64,000 nt of DNA from Klebsiella quasipneumoniae subsp. quasipneumoniae (GCF_020525925.1 NZ_CP084876.1:3720001-3784000), one strand, 5' to 3'; counted from the first letter of the stretch, positions 1 through 9,243 are shown. The notes: generated from the sequence alone by a model not told the origin. Numbers and translations are program-made.

Positions 1-770
1 ATGGTCAGATTGAGCTTGTAGTGCTCGCCAATGCGCTTCCAGTATTCGATACCGGAACCGCCCAGCGGATCGACGCCCAGCGTCAGGCCCGCTTTCTGGA
101 TCGCCGCCATGTCGACGATATCCGCCAGGCCTTCAATAAACGGCTGCACCAGATCCTGCTCTTTGACGTGGCCGGAAGCCAGCGCCGCGTCCAGAGGAAG
201 GCGTTTCACGCCCTGCAGGCCAGCGGCCAGTAGTTCGTTGGCGCGGTTTTCCACCACTTTGGTGACGTTGGTATCAGCCGGACCGCCGTTTGGCGGGTTG
301 TACTTGATACCGCCATCTTCCGGCGGGTTGTGTGACGGGGTGATCACAATGCCGTCCGCCAGCGGACCGCCTTTTTTGTTATGCACCAGAATCGCGTTGG
401 AGACCGCCGGCGTCGGGGTGAAGCCGTTGTTTTCCTGCACGATCACGTCAACACCATTGGCGGTTAACACTTCCAGCACCGAAATAAACGCCGGCTCGGA
501 CAGGGCGTGGGTATCTTTACCGACATAGCACGGACCGGTGATCCCGTTCTTCGCACGATCTTCCGCAATCGCCTGGGCGATGGCCAGGATATGCGGTTCG
601 TTGAAGTTGTGACGCGCCGCGCTGCCGCGATGGCCGGAGGTGCCGAATTTGACCGCATGCTCCGCATTACCGACTTCAGGCTTCAGCACGTAGTACTGAG
701 CAGTCAGTTGGGCGACGTTAATCAAATCACTCTGTTGCGCAGGCTGCCCCGCACGTTTATCGATTGCCAT
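1..770 (-). CDS. pgm: Phosphoglucomutase, N-terminal part (cut by window edge)
   Basis: Interconverts glucose-1-phosphate and glucose-6-phosphate in the cytoplasm, feeding glycogen and UDP-glucose synthesis. The visible ~256 residues start MAIDKRAGQ and include the active-site phosphoserine loop [12 protein letters not shown] and the early KFGTSGHRG motif typical of alpha-D-phosphohexomutases. The ATG at 770 is the first residue of the known family N-terminus. The gene runs off the left edge, so the C-terminal half is not seen. It lies 32 bp downstream of seqA on the same strand, as in E. coli, and is probably co-transcribed with it. No frameshift in the visible part. Confidence 0.97.
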   Translation of the reverse strand, partial: MAIDKRAGQPAQQSDLINVAQLTAQYYVLKPEVGNAEHAVKFGTSGHRGSAARHNFNEPHILAIAQAIAEDRAKNGITGPCYVGKDTHALSEPAFISVLEVLTANGVDVIVQENNGFTPTPAVSNAILVHNKKGGPLADGIVITPSHNPPEDGGIKYNPPNGGPADTNVTKVVENRANELLAAGLQGVKRLPLDAALASGHVKEQDLVQPFIEGLADIVDMAAIQKAGLTLGVDPLGGSGIEYWKRIGEHYKLNLT

Positions 771-802
771 TGCCTGATCCTTCTGGTGCAAATGTTAAAA
801 AG

Positions 803-1351
803 CTAGATCGTGCCGCAAACCTTTTCAATCAGCTCCGCAGGGAACTGCATCGACTGCATGATGTGCTCAATCATGCTGCATTTACGGCCGGTATTGGTAT
901 TGGTGATCACCCACCACGGTGTACCAGGAACCTGTTTCGGTTTGGTCTGATTACCGCTTTTCAGCAGCGTACGCGCATCTTCCGCGAAGTAGACGCGCGT
1001 GCGGCCATGCAGAGACTCCGTCGCCTCGGCAAATGCTTTACTGTCCAGGGAGTAGAGGGTGGTCAACACCAGCATAAAACGGTTCACCGCGCGCTTCTGC
1101 TCGGCGTATTCATCAGATAACAGCATCTCGCGCATGGCGCGGACTTTATCTTTCGCCGGGTTAGCGGGTTTCACCTCAACGGCAGGCGCGGGCGCCAGCG
1201 CCGGCGCGGCTTTGCTGACCTGTGTAGCCGGTTGGGAAACGGCGGAAAATTTCAGCATGCGCCGTAAAATGTCGGATGCGCTCTCGCCGATATGCAGAGT
1301 GTGGCTGGCAATATAGCGATAGAGTTCATCATCAACTTCAATTGTTTTCAT
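803..1351 (-). CDS. seqA: Negative modulator of replication initiation SeqA
   Basis: Binds hemimethylated GATC sites, sequesters oriC after initiation and organises new DNA behind forks. The 182-residue product (E. coli 181) begins MKTIEVDDELYRYIASHT, the N-terminal multimerisation domain. An Ala/Pro-rich linker follows near residues 50-65, then the C-terminal DNA-binding domain with TPWWVITNTNTGRK. The frame is open upstream of 1351, but the conserved N-terminus begins at this ATG, so longer versions are rejected. It precedes pgm on the same strand and is divergent from ybfF. Confidence 0.97.
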   Translation of the reverse strand: MKTIEVDDELYRYIASHTLHIGESASDILRRMLKFSAVSQPATQVSKAAPALAPAPAVEVKPANPAKDKVRAMREMLLSDEYAEQKRAVNRFMLVLTTLYSLDSKAFAEATESLHGRTRVYFAEDARTLLKSGNQTKPKQVPGTPWWVITNTNTGRKCSMIEHIMQSMQFPAELIEKVCGTI

Positions 1352-1534
1352 CTTAATCCAGTGCGATATCTTTTCTGAATACAAATCGTTGGGATTATAA
1401 GTACAAATCCCAACCGCGGATAGCGTCAAACCAGGATGGCGGTAAAACTCAGAAAACTTCTGGGTCTTGCAGCCGGATGGCAGAATGTCCAACATAATAC
1501 CCTAACCCGACGGAGCGAAAAAAAGAACTTTGCC

Positions 1535-2308
1535 ATGAAATTAAATAGCCGAGCGCAATCTGCACAGAATCCGCACAACCACTCCCCGATCGTGCTGGTC
1601 CACGGTCTGTTTGGCAGCCTGGACAACCTGGGCATCCTCGCCCGCGACCTGGTCGCCGACCACGATATTCTGCAGGTCGATATGCGCAACCACGGTTTGT
1701 CGCCGCGGTCGCCAGAGATGACCTACCCCGCGATGGCGCAGGATCTGCGCGATACGCTCGACGCGCACCAGATTGAGCGCGCCACCTTTATCGGCCATTC
1801 GATGGGCGGCAAAGCGGTGATGGCGCTGACCGCCCTGGCGCCGGAGCGCATCAACGGTCTGGTGGCGATCGATATCGCCCCGGTGGATTATCATGTTCGC
1901 CGCCATGATGAGATCTTCGCCGCTATCCGCGCCGTCAGCGAATCCGCCGCCAGCACCCGCCAGCAGGCGGCGCAGGTGATGCGCGAGCATCTGCAGGAAG
2001 AGGGAGTGATTCAGTTCCTGCTGAAATCTTTCGTCGACGGCGACTGGCGCTTCAACGTCCCGGTGCTGTGGGACCAGTACCCGCATATCGTCGGCTGGGA
2101 AACCATACCGGCCTGGCCGCACCCGACGCAGTTTATTCCCGGCGGCAACTCACCCTACGTGACCGACGCCTACCGCGACGCGCTGCTGGCCCAGTTCCCG
2201 CAGGCCCGGGCCCACGTCATCGCCGGCGCCGGACACTGGGTCCATGCCGAGAAACCCGAAGCGGTGTTGCGCGCGATCCGCCGCTATCTCACGAGCATTG
2301 GCGCCTGA
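1535..2308 (+). CDS. ybfF: Alpha/beta-hydrolase esterase YbfF
   Basis: Cytoplasmic serine esterase acting on acyl-CoA and ester substrates in vitro; its physiological role is not settled. The 257-residue protein has the alpha/beta-hydrolase hallmarks: the HGLFGSLDNLG oxyanion region, the nucleophile elbow GHSMGGK, and a late GAGHWVHAE supplying the catalytic histidine. The ATG at 1535 fits the family N-terminus (MKLNSRAQS); the frame stays open about 100 bases upstream, but that stretch lies in the seqA/ybfF promoter gap. ybfE follows at 133 bp. Confidence 0.93.
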   Translation: MKLNSRAQSAQNPHNHSPIVLVHGLFGSLDNLGILARDLVADHDILQVDMRNHGLSPRSPEMTYPAMAQDLRDTLDAHQIERATFIGHSMGGKAVMALTALAPERINGLVAIDIAPVDYHVRRHDEIFAAIRAVSESAASTRQQAAQVMREHLQEEGVIQFLLKSFVDGDWRFNVPVLWDQYPHIVGWETIPAWPHPTQFIPGGNSPYVTDAYRDALLAQFPQARAHVIAGAGHWVHAEKPEAVLRAIRRYLTSIGA

Positions 2309-2441
2309 TTGGCTAAAATATGCCCGACCGCGCCGCAGAATGCCCGCGGTCGTTGGCGCAGCCGTTCGCCTGATGTATGATGGCGCGCTATCTGCGCCGG
2401 CTAGAGCCCGGCAGCTTGTTTCCCCGAAGTCACTCAGAATC

Positions 2442-2735
2442 ATGGCAAAAGAACAAACGGACCGTACGACATTAGATTTGTTCGCAAACGAGCGTCGCCC
2501 GGGAAGACCAAAAACCAATCCGCTGTCGCGCGATGAACAACTGCGCATCAACAAACGTAATCAGCTGAAACGCGATAAAGTGCGCGGGCTGAAGCGCGTG
2601 GAGCTAAAGCTCAACGCCGACGCGGTCGATGCCCTTAACGAACTGGCGGAAGCGCGTAATATGAGCCGCAGCGATCTCATCGAAGAGATGCTGATGACGC
2701 AATTAACCGCCCTGCGCAGCCAGGGAAAAGTCTAA
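2442..2735 (+). CDS. ybfE: LexA-regulated-family protein YbfE, ribbon-helix-helix type
   Basis: Small (97-residue) basic protein named for LexA control in E. coli; molecular function unknown. The N-terminus is polar and Lys/Arg-rich, with an [16 protein letters not shown] stretch. The C-terminal ~45 residues ([20 protein letters not shown], then [12 protein letters not shown]) look like a CopG/Arc ribbon-helix-helix fold, suggesting DNA binding. The start at 2442 matches the conserved [14 protein letters not shown]; the longer frame upstream is not conserved. I do not see a clean CTG-N10-CAG SOS box in 2309-2441, so LexA control here is unproven. Confidence 0.9.
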   Translation: MAKEQTDRTTLDLFANERRPGRPKTNPLSRDEQLRINKRNQLKRDKVRGLKRVELKLNADAVDALNELAEARNMSRSDLIEEMLMTQLTALRSQGKV

Positions 2736-2886
2736 CTTTCCGCGAAAAATCCGCATTCATGTAGCAGAGTGTGCAGTCGGGCGTGATTGCTGTTTCCGCG
2801 TCCTTGCCTGTTCTGCTATGATTGCCGTTATCTGTGGGCATCGCGTCCCTACCACATCATTTAAGTTTCAAGAGGTTATTTTACTC

Positions 2887-3417
2887 ATGGCAATCATCGG
2901 CATCTTTTTTGGCAGCGACACCGGCAACACCGAAAATATTGCAAAAATGATTCAAAAGCAGCTTGGTAAAGATGTTGCTGATGTTCACGACATTGCCAAA
3001 AGCAGCAAAGAAGATCTGGAAGCCCACGACATCCTGCTGCTCGGCATCCCGACCTGGTACTACGGTGAAGCCCAGTGTGACTGGGACGACTTCTTCCCGA
3101 CGCTGGAAGAGATCGACTTTAACGGCAAGCTGGTGGCGCTGTTCGGCTGCGGCGACCAGGAAGACTACGCAGAGTACTTCTGCGATGCGCTGGGCACCAT
3201 CCGCGACATCATTGAGCCGCGCGGCGCGACCATCGTTGGCCACTGGCCGACTGCCGGCTATCACTTCGAGGCCTCCAAAGGCCTGGCGGATGACGACCAC
3301 TTCGTCGGCCTCGCCATTGATGAAGACCGTCAGCCGGAACTGACCAACGAGCGCGTTGAGAAGTGGGTGAAGCAGGTGGCTGAAGAGCTGCACCTCGAAG
3401 AAATCAAAAACGCCTGA
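2887..3417 (+). CDS. fldA: Flavodoxin 1
   Basis: FMN electron carrier, essential in E. coli, that donates electrons to radical-SAM enzymes, IspG/IspH and biotin synthesis. It is 176 residues, the usual length. The phosphate-binding loop GSDTGNTEN is at residues 9-17; [15 protein letters not shown] and [11 protein letters not shown] supply the aromatic residues that stack on FMN. The start at 2887 (MAIIGIFFG) is preferred over in-frame upstream ATGs because it is the family N-terminus and follows an AGAGG-type ribosome site. It may be followed by the hairpin terminator at 3532; fur lies downstream on the same strand, as in E. coli. Confidence 0.98.
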   Translation: MAIIGIFFGSDTGNTENIAKMIQKQLGKDVADVHDIAKSSKEDLEAHDILLLGIPTWYYGEAQCDWDDFFPTLEEIDFNGKLVALFGCGDQEDYAEYFCDALGTIRDIIEPRGATIVGHWPTAGYHFEASKGLADDDHFVGLAIDEDRQPELTNERVEKWVKQVAEELHLEEIKNA

Positions 3418-3531
3418 TAATTAAGCGGCGCAATCGTTGAGTTGCGTCGTATTAATAGACAAAAGCAATCAAACTAATAGCTACAAGTTTTTAACTTTTA
3501 ATCACATATCTGTACAATGTCCTCTGATTCT

Positions 3532-3573
3532 ACGAGGCACGTGACGCAGTTTGTAGCTGGTGCCTCGTTTTTG
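3532..3573 (+). terminator. Hairpin with U-run between fldA and fur
   Basis: Arms CGAGGCAC (3533-3540) and GTGCCTCG (3560-3567) enclose a 19-base loop and are followed by TTTTTG. This fits an intrinsic terminator for fldA. A TACAAT -10-like box at 3513-3518 sits just upstream, so the hairpin could also end a very short separate RNA. Confidence 0.65.
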
Positions 3574-3600
3574 ACAGCAAACCAGGCCCGATGCTTGCAG

Positions 3601-3642
3601 TTTTCATTTACCAGTGGCAGTTCTATAATGAGACGCATTACG
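3601..3642 (+). promoter_or_regulatory. Candidate fur promoter with degenerate Fur box
   Basis: TTTTCA (3601-3606), a 17-bp spacer and TATAAT (3624-3629) make a good sigma-70 promoter. The 19 bases from 3624 match the Fur-box consensus at about 13 positions and overlap the -10, which fits the known autorepression of fur. The match was counted by eye, and no binding evidence is available. Confidence 0.55.
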
Positions 3643-3658
3643 TCGGGTTAATTTCTGT

Positions 3659-3712
3659 ATGACTTCCGTTGAAGGAAGTAGATCGTTTAGCAACAGGACA
3701 GATTCCGCATGA
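3659..3712 (+). CDS. Possible fur leader peptide (uof-like position), 17 codons
   Basis: ATG at 3659 opens a 17-codon frame (MTSVEGSRSFSNRTDSA) whose TGA overlaps the fur ATG as ATGA, the arrangement expected for translational coupling. In E. coli a 28-codon leader ORF, uof, overlaps the fur start and carries RyhB control. Here the equivalent upstream ATG at 3628 meets a stop after seven codons. The peptide tail that resembles E. coli Uof (EVDRLATGQIPHD) lies in another frame, reachable only from a TTG at 3669. The ribosome site before 3659 is weak. Translation is a guess from position. Confidence 0.35.
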   Translation: MTSVEGSRSFSNRTDSA

Positions 3713-4161
3713 CTGACAACAATACCGCATTAAAGAAGGCTGGCCTGAAAGTCACACTTCCTCGACTGAAAATCCTTGAAGTGCTGCAGGAACCGGATAA
3801 CCATCATGTCAGTGCGGAAGACTTATATAAACGCCTGATCGACATGGGCGAAGAGATTGGTCTGGCGACCGTTTACCGCGTCCTCAACCAGTTTGATGAC
3901 GCCGGTATCGTGACTCGTCATAATTTTGAAGGCGGTAAATCCGTTTTCGAACTGACCCAGCAGCATCACCACGATCACCTGATCTGCCTCGACTGCGGCA
4001 AAGTGATCGAATTCAGTGATGACTCTATCGAAGCGCGCCAGCGTGAAATCGCTTCCCGTCACGGCATCCGCCTGACCAACCACAGTCTGTATCTGTACGG
4101 TCACTGTGCGGAAGGTGATTGCCGCGAGGACGAACACGCCCACGACGCAGTGGAAAAGTAA
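3709..4161 (+). CDS. fur: Ferric uptake regulator Fur
   Basis: Fe2+-dependent dimeric repressor of iron-uptake genes. The 150-residue protein (E. coli 148) has an N-terminal winged helix (residues 1-80, with EEIGLATVYRVLNQFDDAGI as the recognition region). The C-terminal metal-binding and dimer domain carries HHHDH at 86-90, the CxxC pair 93/96, and Cys 133/138 in GHCAEGDC. The start ATG follows AGGACA at good spacing and overlaps the stop of a short leader frame. It is closed by a strong terminator at 4184. It is flanked by fldA as in E. coli and by the tcu cluster on the other side. Confidence 0.98.
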   Translation: MTDNNTALKKAGLKVTLPRLKILEVLQEPDNHHVSAEDLYKRLIDMGEEIGLATVYRVLNQFDDAGIVTRHNFEGGKSVFELTQQHHHDHLICLDCGKVIEFSDDSIEARQREIASRHGIRLTNHSLYLYGHCAEGDCREDEHAHDAVEK

Positions 4162-4183
4162 TTCCCTGCTTCGCCTGCTCTGA

Positions 4184-4210
4184 AAAGCCAACCAGCCGGT
4201 TGGCTTTTTT
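4184..4210 (+). terminator. fur terminator
   Basis: AAAGCCAACC and GGTTGGCTTT pair around a four-base loop and end in a T-run: a textbook intrinsic terminator 22 bp after the fur stop. Confidence 0.9.
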
Positions 4211-4288
4211 ATGGGCGCTTCTGCCGCGCTTCCCGCTCACGTCCCGGCGGCGACCCTCGCGAGTCCCCGCTTTGTCCGGAGAGTTGAT

Positions 4289-5215
4289 ATGGAACTTCGC
4301 CAGCTACGCTATTTTACGCGCATTGTTGAAACCGGCAGCATGGGCCGCGCCGCGCTCGATCTGAATATCGGCGTCTCGGCGCTCAGCCAGCAGATCGCGC
4401 GTCTGGAAAATGAGCTGTCCATTCGCCTCCTGCAGCGAACCTCTCGCGGCGTGACGCCCACCAGCGCGGGCCTCGCTTTCTACTCACAGGCGCAGCTGGC
4501 GCTGCGTCATGCCGATGATGCCATCCTCGCCGCCCGCGAGGCGCGGCTGTCGGGCCACGTCAGCGTCGGCATGGCCCCCAGCACCGCCTCCGTTCTTGGC
4601 GTACCGTTCATCAACGCGATGCGCGAGAGCTACCCCGACGTCCGCCTGCACCTGGTGGAAAGCCTCTCCGGGAATCTGGAGCGGATGATCAACACCCGCC
4701 AGCTGGATTTAGCCATCGTCTTCCAGCAGGAGAAGATCCTGCGCTGGAGCGCCAGACCGGTGCTCGAAGAGCGCCTGTTCCTGATTGGCACCCATGCGCT
4801 GTTGGCCTCGCTGCCGGATGACCCTGTTTCCCCTGACCAGCTCACCACCCTGCCGCTGATTATGCCAAGCCAGGGCCACGGCCTGCGCGGCAGGCTGGAG
4901 GCGGTTTGCCAGCAGCACAGCCTCAGCGTTGAGGTGGTGGCGGACATTGACGGTCTGGCCCTGCTGATGCAGGCCGTGCGCAGCGGACTGGGCGCCACTC
5001 TGCAGCCCGGGGCCGCTATTTCCCATCTCGACCATCAGGCGCTGAGGGTGATCGGCATCGCTAATCCGGTCCTCAGCCGCCCCAACTTTCTGGTCAGCCT
5101 GTCGGATGATGAGCTCACCCCGGCAGGCCTTGCGGCACGGGTCATACTAAGCAAAGTCATGCGCCAGCTGGTGGAGTCCGATCGCTGGCCAGGCGCCACC
5201 CTTTACGTTAACTAA
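4289..5215 (+). CDS. tcuR: LysR-type regulator of tricarballylate utilisation TcuR
   Basis: Predicted activator of tcuABC. The 308 residues have an N-terminal LysR winged helix-turn-helix (MELRQLRYFTRIVETGSMGRA; SALSQQIARLENELSIRLLQR) and a periplasmic-binding-like effector domain. The ATG at 4289 matches the canonical LysR start; the frame is open further upstream but carries no family sequence. The gene is co-directional with tcuA, with 97 bp between them containing a near-perfect inverted repeat. In Salmonella the homologous regulator is needed for growth on tricarballylate; assignment rests mainly on the neighbouring tcuABC. Confidence 0.87.
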   Translation: MELRQLRYFTRIVETGSMGRAALDLNIGVSALSQQIARLENELSIRLLQRTSRGVTPTSAGLAFYSQAQLALRHADDAILAAREARLSGHVSVGMAPSTASVLGVPFINAMRESYPDVRLHLVESLSGNLERMINTRQLDLAIVFQQEKILRWSARPVLEERLFLIGTHALLASLPDDPVSPDQLTTLPLIMPSQGHGLRGRLEAVCQQHSLSVEVVADIDGLALLMQAVRSGLGATLQPGAAISHLDHQALRVIGIANPVLSRPNFLVSLSDDELTPAGLAARVILSKVMRQLVESDRWPGATLYVN

Positions 5216-5276
5216 ACCCCTCTTTAGCGTTACGCCATAGCGCCCCGTCGCCGTTACCGCCTACATTCCCATTACA

Positions 5277-5297
5277 AATTTAACAATCCATTAAATT
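5277..5297 (+). promoter_or_regulatory. Inverted repeat before tcuA (candidate TcuR operator)
   Basis: AATTTAA (5277-5283), a seven-base spacer and TTAAATT (5291-5297) form a perfect inverted repeat. With one base skipped, the symmetry extends outward to TTACA and TGTAA. It ends only a few bases before the AGGGAG ribosome site of tcuA. The T-N11-A-like symmetry fits a LysR-type operator, but its position so near the start codon would also fit a repressor site or an RNA hairpin. Confidence 0.45.
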
Positions 5298-5312
5298 GTA
5301 AGGGAGCCGATA

Positions 5313-6716
5313 ATGGTGGATGTACTGGTCATTGGCGGCGGCAATGCCGCGCTATGCGCCGCCTTAACCGCCCGGGAAGCCGGCGCCTCGGTGCTGCTGC
5401 TGGAGGCGGCGCCGCGGGAGTGGCGAGGCGGCAATTCGCAGCACACGCGTAACCTGCGCTGTATGCACGATGCGCCGCAGGACGTGCTGGTCGACAGCTA
5501 TCCGGAAGAGGAGTACTGGCAGGATCTGCTGCGCGTCACCGAAGGGAACACCAACGAAGCGCTGGCCCGGCTGGTGATCCGCACCTCGTCACAGTGCCGG
5601 GACTGGATGCGTCAGCACGGGGTTAACTTTCAGCCGCCGCTCTCCGGCGCCCTGCACGTGGCCCGCACCAACGCCTTTTTTATGGGCGGCGGCAAAGCGC
5701 TGGTCAATGCCTATTACCGCAGCGCAGAGCGGATGGGGGTGCAGATCCGCTACAACACGCCGGTGCAGGCTCTGGAACTGCGCAACGGTGAATTTGTCGC
5801 CGCGCTGGCGGGCGAGGAACGGATTGTCGCGAGAAGCTGCGTCCTCGCCGCCGGCGGATTTGAATCCAACCGCGAGTGGCTGCGCGAGGCCTGGGGGCAA
5901 AATGACCGCGGCGAATGGCCCGCCGATAACTTTCTCATCCGCGGCACGCGCTTCAACCAGGGGGTGCTGCTCAAGTTTATGATCGACGCCGGGGCCGATA
6001 TCATCGGCGATCCTTCCCAGTCCCACTGCGTCGCCATTGACGCCCGGGCGCCGCTCTATGACGGCGGGATCTGCACCCGCGTCGACTGCGTTTCGCTGGG
6101 GGTGGTGGTCAACCGCGATGCCGTGCGCTTTTATGATGAGGGGGAAGATTTCTGGCCTAAACGCTACGCCATCTGGGGCCGACTGGTCGCCCACCAGCCT
6201 GGACAGATCGGCTACTCGATCATCGACAGCAAAGCCATCGGCCACTTTATGCCCCCCGTCTTTCCCGGCGCTCAGGCCAATACCATCGAGGAACTGGCTC
6301 GCCAGCTGGGGCTGGACGGCGAACGGTTAGCGCAAACCATCGCCGACTATAATGCCGCCTGCGCGCCGGGCCAGTTCGATCACACCCGCCTGGATAACTG
6401 CGCGACCTCTGGCCTCACGCCGGCGAAAACCCACTGGGCGCGCCCCATCGATACGCCGCCTTACTACGGCTACGCCCTGCGGCCGGGGATCACCTTCACC
6501 TACCTCGGGCTCTACGTCGACGACACCGCCGCCGTCCATTTCGCCGGTCAACCTAGCCGTAATCTGTTCGTCGCCGGGGAAATGATGGCCGGCAACGTGC
6601 TGGGCAAGGGCTACACCGCCGGCGTCGGGATGTCGATCGGCACCACCTTCGGCCGCATCGCCGGCCAGCAAGCCGCCCGGGCGGCGCAGCAGGAGAAACA
6701 CCATGAAGTCGCTTGA
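5313..6716 (+). CDS. tcuA: FAD-dependent tricarballylate dehydrogenase TcuA
   Basis: Oxidises tricarballylate (propane-1,2,3-tricarboxylate) to cis-aconitate, which enters the TCA cycle. The 467-residue flavoprotein belongs to the fumarate reductase/succinate dehydrogenase flavoprotein superfamily. It has an N-terminal dinucleotide-binding [17 protein letters not shown] (residues ~8-24), a [10 protein letters not shown] substrate-region motif, and a C-terminal FAD contact [19 protein letters not shown]. The ATG at 5313 follows AAGGGAG. It overlaps tcuB by 14 bp, so the two are translationally coupled; the TcuB product reoxidises the FADH2. Length agrees with the Salmonella enzyme. Confidence 0.92.
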   Translation: MVDVLVIGGGNAALCAALTAREAGASVLLLEAAPREWRGGNSQHTRNLRCMHDAPQDVLVDSYPEEEYWQDLLRVTEGNTNEALARLVIRTSSQCRDWMRQHGVNFQPPLSGALHVARTNAFFMGGGKALVNAYYRSAERMGVQIRYNTPVQALELRNGEFVAALAGEERIVARSCVLAAGGFESNREWLREAWGQNDRGEWPADNFLIRGTRFNQGVLLKFMIDAGADIIGDPSQSHCVAIDARAPLYDGGICTRVDCVSLGVVVNRDAVRFYDEGEDFWPKRYAIWGRLVAHQPGQIGYSIIDSKAIGHFMPPVFPGAQANTIEELARQLGLDGERLAQTIADYNAACAPGQFDHTRLDNCATSGLTPAKTHWARPIDTPPYYGYALRPGITFTYLGLYVDDTAAVHFAGQPSRNLFVAGEMMAGNVLGKGYTAGVGMSIGTTFGRIAGQQAARAAQQEKHHEVA

Positions 6717-7842
6717 AAAGCTGATCATTGACGCGCAGATCATCACCGAGCCGGAGGCGGAAGTCGAACGGGTGATGCAGGTGTGTAACGCCTGCCGCTA
6801 CTGCGAAGGGTTTTGCGCCGTGTTCCCGGCGATGACCCAGCGCCTGGCCTTTGGCAAGGCGGATATCAACTATCTGGCTAACCTGTGCCATAACTGCGGC
6901 GCTTGCCTGCATGCCTGCCAGTATGCGCCACCGCACGAGTTCGCCATTAACGTGCCGAAGGCGATGGCCGAAGTCCGGCTCGAGACCTATCAACACTACG
7001 CCCAGCCCGCCGCCTTTGGCAGCCTGTACCGCCGGGCCGGCATGACCACCGTGCTGGCGCTGGTCGGCGGCCTGATTGTCTTTCTGCTGCTGGCGATGGG
7101 GCTCAAAGGCTCGCTGCGCCATCCGCCGCTGGCGGGCGACTTCTACCAGATATTCCCCCATAACCTGCTGGCGTGGATGTTTGGTTCGGTCTTTGTGCTG
7201 GCGATTGGCTTACTGATGAGCGGGGTGATCCGCTTCTGGCGCGAGATCTCCCCGGGCCAGCCGCAACCGATTGATATTGCGAAGGCATCCCATGATGCGC
7301 TGACGCTGAAATATCTCGACGGCGGCCACGGGAAAGGCTGCAACGAAGCCGATGACGCCTTCACCCTGCTGCGCCGCCGTTTCCACCACTGCACCTTCTA
7401 CGGCTTTATGCTCTGTTTCGCCGCCACCGTGGTGGCCACGGGCTATCACTATATCGCCGGCCAGGAAGCCCCCTACCCGTTCTTCAGCCTGCCGGTGCTG
7501 CTCGGTACCCTCGGCGGCATCGGCCTGCTGGTCGGCCCGGCGGGCCTGCTGTGGCTGAACCTGCGCCGCTCGCCGCTGCACGGCGACGCGCGGCAGAAAC
7601 CGATGGATCGCGGATTTATTCTGCTGCTGCTGCTGACCAGCTTCACCGGCCTGGCGCTGCTGGCGGGGCGGGATACTTCGTGGATGGGCGTCCTGCTCGC
7701 CATCCACCTCGGGGTGGTGATGGCCCTGTTCTTAACCCTGCCGTATGGAAAATTTGCCCACGGATTTTATCGCTGTGCGGCGTTACTCAAGTGGGCGATT
7801 GAGAAACGCCGCGGAAAACAGGCGGGCGTCGCCGGCGACTGA
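6703..7842 (+). CDS. tcuB: Tricarballylate utilisation electron-transfer protein TcuB
   Basis: Membrane iron-sulfur protein proposed to pass electrons from reduced TcuA to the quinone pool. The 379 residues carry two N-terminal [4Fe-4S]-type cysteine clusters ([11 protein letters not shown] near residue 27; [17 protein letters not shown] near residue 63), then about six hydrophobic segments. Histidines such as FHHCTF and HLGVVMAL lie near membrane segments and might bind haem; this is an inference. The start overlaps the tcuA end. The CitB/TcuB family fits the whole length. Confidence 0.9.
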   Translation: MKSLEKLIIDAQIITEPEAEVERVMQVCNACRYCEGFCAVFPAMTQRLAFGKADINYLANLCHNCGACLHACQYAPPHEFAINVPKAMAEVRLETYQHYAQPAAFGSLYRRAGMTTVLALVGGLIVFLLLAMGLKGSLRHPPLAGDFYQIFPHNLLAWMFGSVFVLAIGLLMSGVIRFWREISPGQPQPIDIAKASHDALTLKYLDGGHGKGCNEADDAFTLLRRRFHHCTFYGFMLCFAATVVATGYHYIAGQEAPYPFFSLPVLLGTLGGIGLLVGPAGLLWLNLRRSPLHGDARQKPMDRGFILLLLLTSFTGLALLAGRDTSWMGVLLAIHLGVVMALFLTLPYGKFAHGFYRCAALLKWAIEKRRGKQAGVAGD

Positions 7843-7896
7843 CCTGCCCCTCTGCACCCGATAACAACAAGATAAAGACAATGGAGATCACCCCCT

Positions 7897-9192
7897 ATGA
7901 CCCAACAACCCACCCGCGCCGGCACCGTCGGCGCTATCCTCCGCGTGACCAGCGGTAATTTTCTCGAACAGTTCGACTTCTTCCTGTTTGGCTTTTACGC
8001 CACCTATATCGCCCGCACCTTCTTTCCGGCGGAGAGCGAGTTCGCGGCGCTGATGCTCACCTTTGCGGTATTTGGCTCGGGCTTCCTGATGCGTCCTATC
8101 GGCGCGGTGGTGCTCGGCGCTTATATCGACAGAATCGGTCGCCGCAAAGGGCTGATGGTCACCCTGGCGATCATGGGCTGCGGGACGCTACTCATCGCCC
8201 TGGTCCCTGGCTATCAGACTATCGGCGTGCTGGCGCCGATCCTCGTGTTAGTGGGCCGTCTGCTGCAGGGGTTCTCGGCGGGCGTCGAGCTTGGCGGAGT
8301 GTCGGTCTATCTCTCTGAAATCGCTACGCCGGGCAATAAAGGCTTCTATACCAGCTGGCAGTCCGCCAGCCAGCAGGTGGCTATCATCATGGCGGCGCTG
8401 ATCGGCTATGCGCTGAACGCCACGCTGGAACATGAGGAGATTGCCGCCTGGGGCTGGCGCATCCCCTTTTTTATTGGCTGTATGATCATTCCGCTGATTT
8501 TCGTGCTGCGCCACTCGCTGCAGGAGACCGAGGAATTCCTGCAGCGTAAACATCGCCCGGATACCAAAGAGATCCTGACCACCATCGCCAGAAACTGGCG
8601 CATTATTACCGCGGGGACGCTGCTGGTAGCGATGACCACCACCACTTTCTACTTTATTACCGTCTATACGCCAACCTACGGCAGAGCAGTGCTACACCTC
8701 AGCGCCCGCGACAGCCTGCTGGTCACCATGCTGGTGGGCATCTCCAATTTTATCTGGTTACCGATTGGCGGCGCGATCTCTGATCGGATCGGTCGTCGCC
8801 CGGTGCTGATGGGGATTACCGTGCTGGCGCTGCTCACCACCTGGCCGGTGATGCACTGGCTCACCGCCGCGCCGGATTTCACCCGTATGACGCTGGTCCT
8901 GTTGTGGTTTTCCTTCTTCTTTGGCATGTATAACGGCGCGATGGTGGCGGCGCTCACTGAAGTGATGCCGGTTTATGTCCGCACCGTGGGCTTTTCGCTG
9001 GCCTTCAGCCTCGCCACCGCCATCTTCGGCGGCCTGACGCCGGCTATCTCCACTGCCCTGGTCGAGCTTACCGGCGATAAAAGCGCGCCGGGATGGTGGC
9101 TGATGTGCGCTGCGCTGTGCGGGTTCATCGCCACCGCGCTGCTGTTCGTGCGCCTGAGTCGCGGCTATCAGCCGGCGGAGAGTCAGCGCTAA
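7897..9192 (+). CDS. tcuC: Tricarballylate/proton symporter TcuC (MFS)
   Basis: Inner-membrane uptake of tricarballylate. The 431-residue protein has the major-facilitator layout of about 12 hydrophobic segments. The loop 2-3 signature is DRIGRRKGL near residue 79 and is repeated in the second half as [12 protein letters not shown]. The N-terminal [17 protein letters not shown] is typical of the citrate/alpha-ketoglutarate symporter group. It lies 54 bp after tcuB, with a GGAG ribosome site, and ends at a terminator shared with the convergent chiQ. A citrate transporter is the alternative; the operon argues for tricarballylate. Confidence 0.9.
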   Translation: MTQQPTRAGTVGAILRVTSGNFLEQFDFFLFGFYATYIARTFFPAESEFAALMLTFAVFGSGFLMRPIGAVVLGAYIDRIGRRKGLMVTLAIMGCGTLLIALVPGYQTIGVLAPILVLVGRLLQGFSAGVELGGVSVYLSEIATPGNKGFYTSWQSASQQVAIIMAALIGYALNATLEHEEIAAWGWRIPFFIGCMIIPLIFVLRHSLQETEEFLQRKHRPDTKEILTTIARNWRIITAGTLLVAMTTTTFYFITVYTPTYGRAVLHLSARDSLLVTMLVGISNFIWLPIGGAISDRIGRRPVLMGITVLALLTTWPVMHWLTAAPDFTRMTLVLLWFSFFFGMYNGAMVAALTEVMPVYVRTVGFSLAFSLATAIFGGLTPAISTALVELTGDKSAPGWWLMCAALCGFIATALLFVRLSRGYQPAESQR

Positions 9193-9198
9193 AAAAAC

Positions 9199-9229
9199 AA
9201 ACGGGCGGAGATAGACTCCGCCCGTTTGC
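9199..9229. terminator. Bidirectional terminator between tcuC and chiQ
   Basis: AAACGGGCGGAG (9199-9210) pairs with CTCCGCCCGTTT (9216-9227) around a five-base loop. A-rich sequence before and T after the stem let it serve both convergent operons. Confidence 0.85.
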
Positions 9230-9243
9230 CGCTGCCGTCTGGC

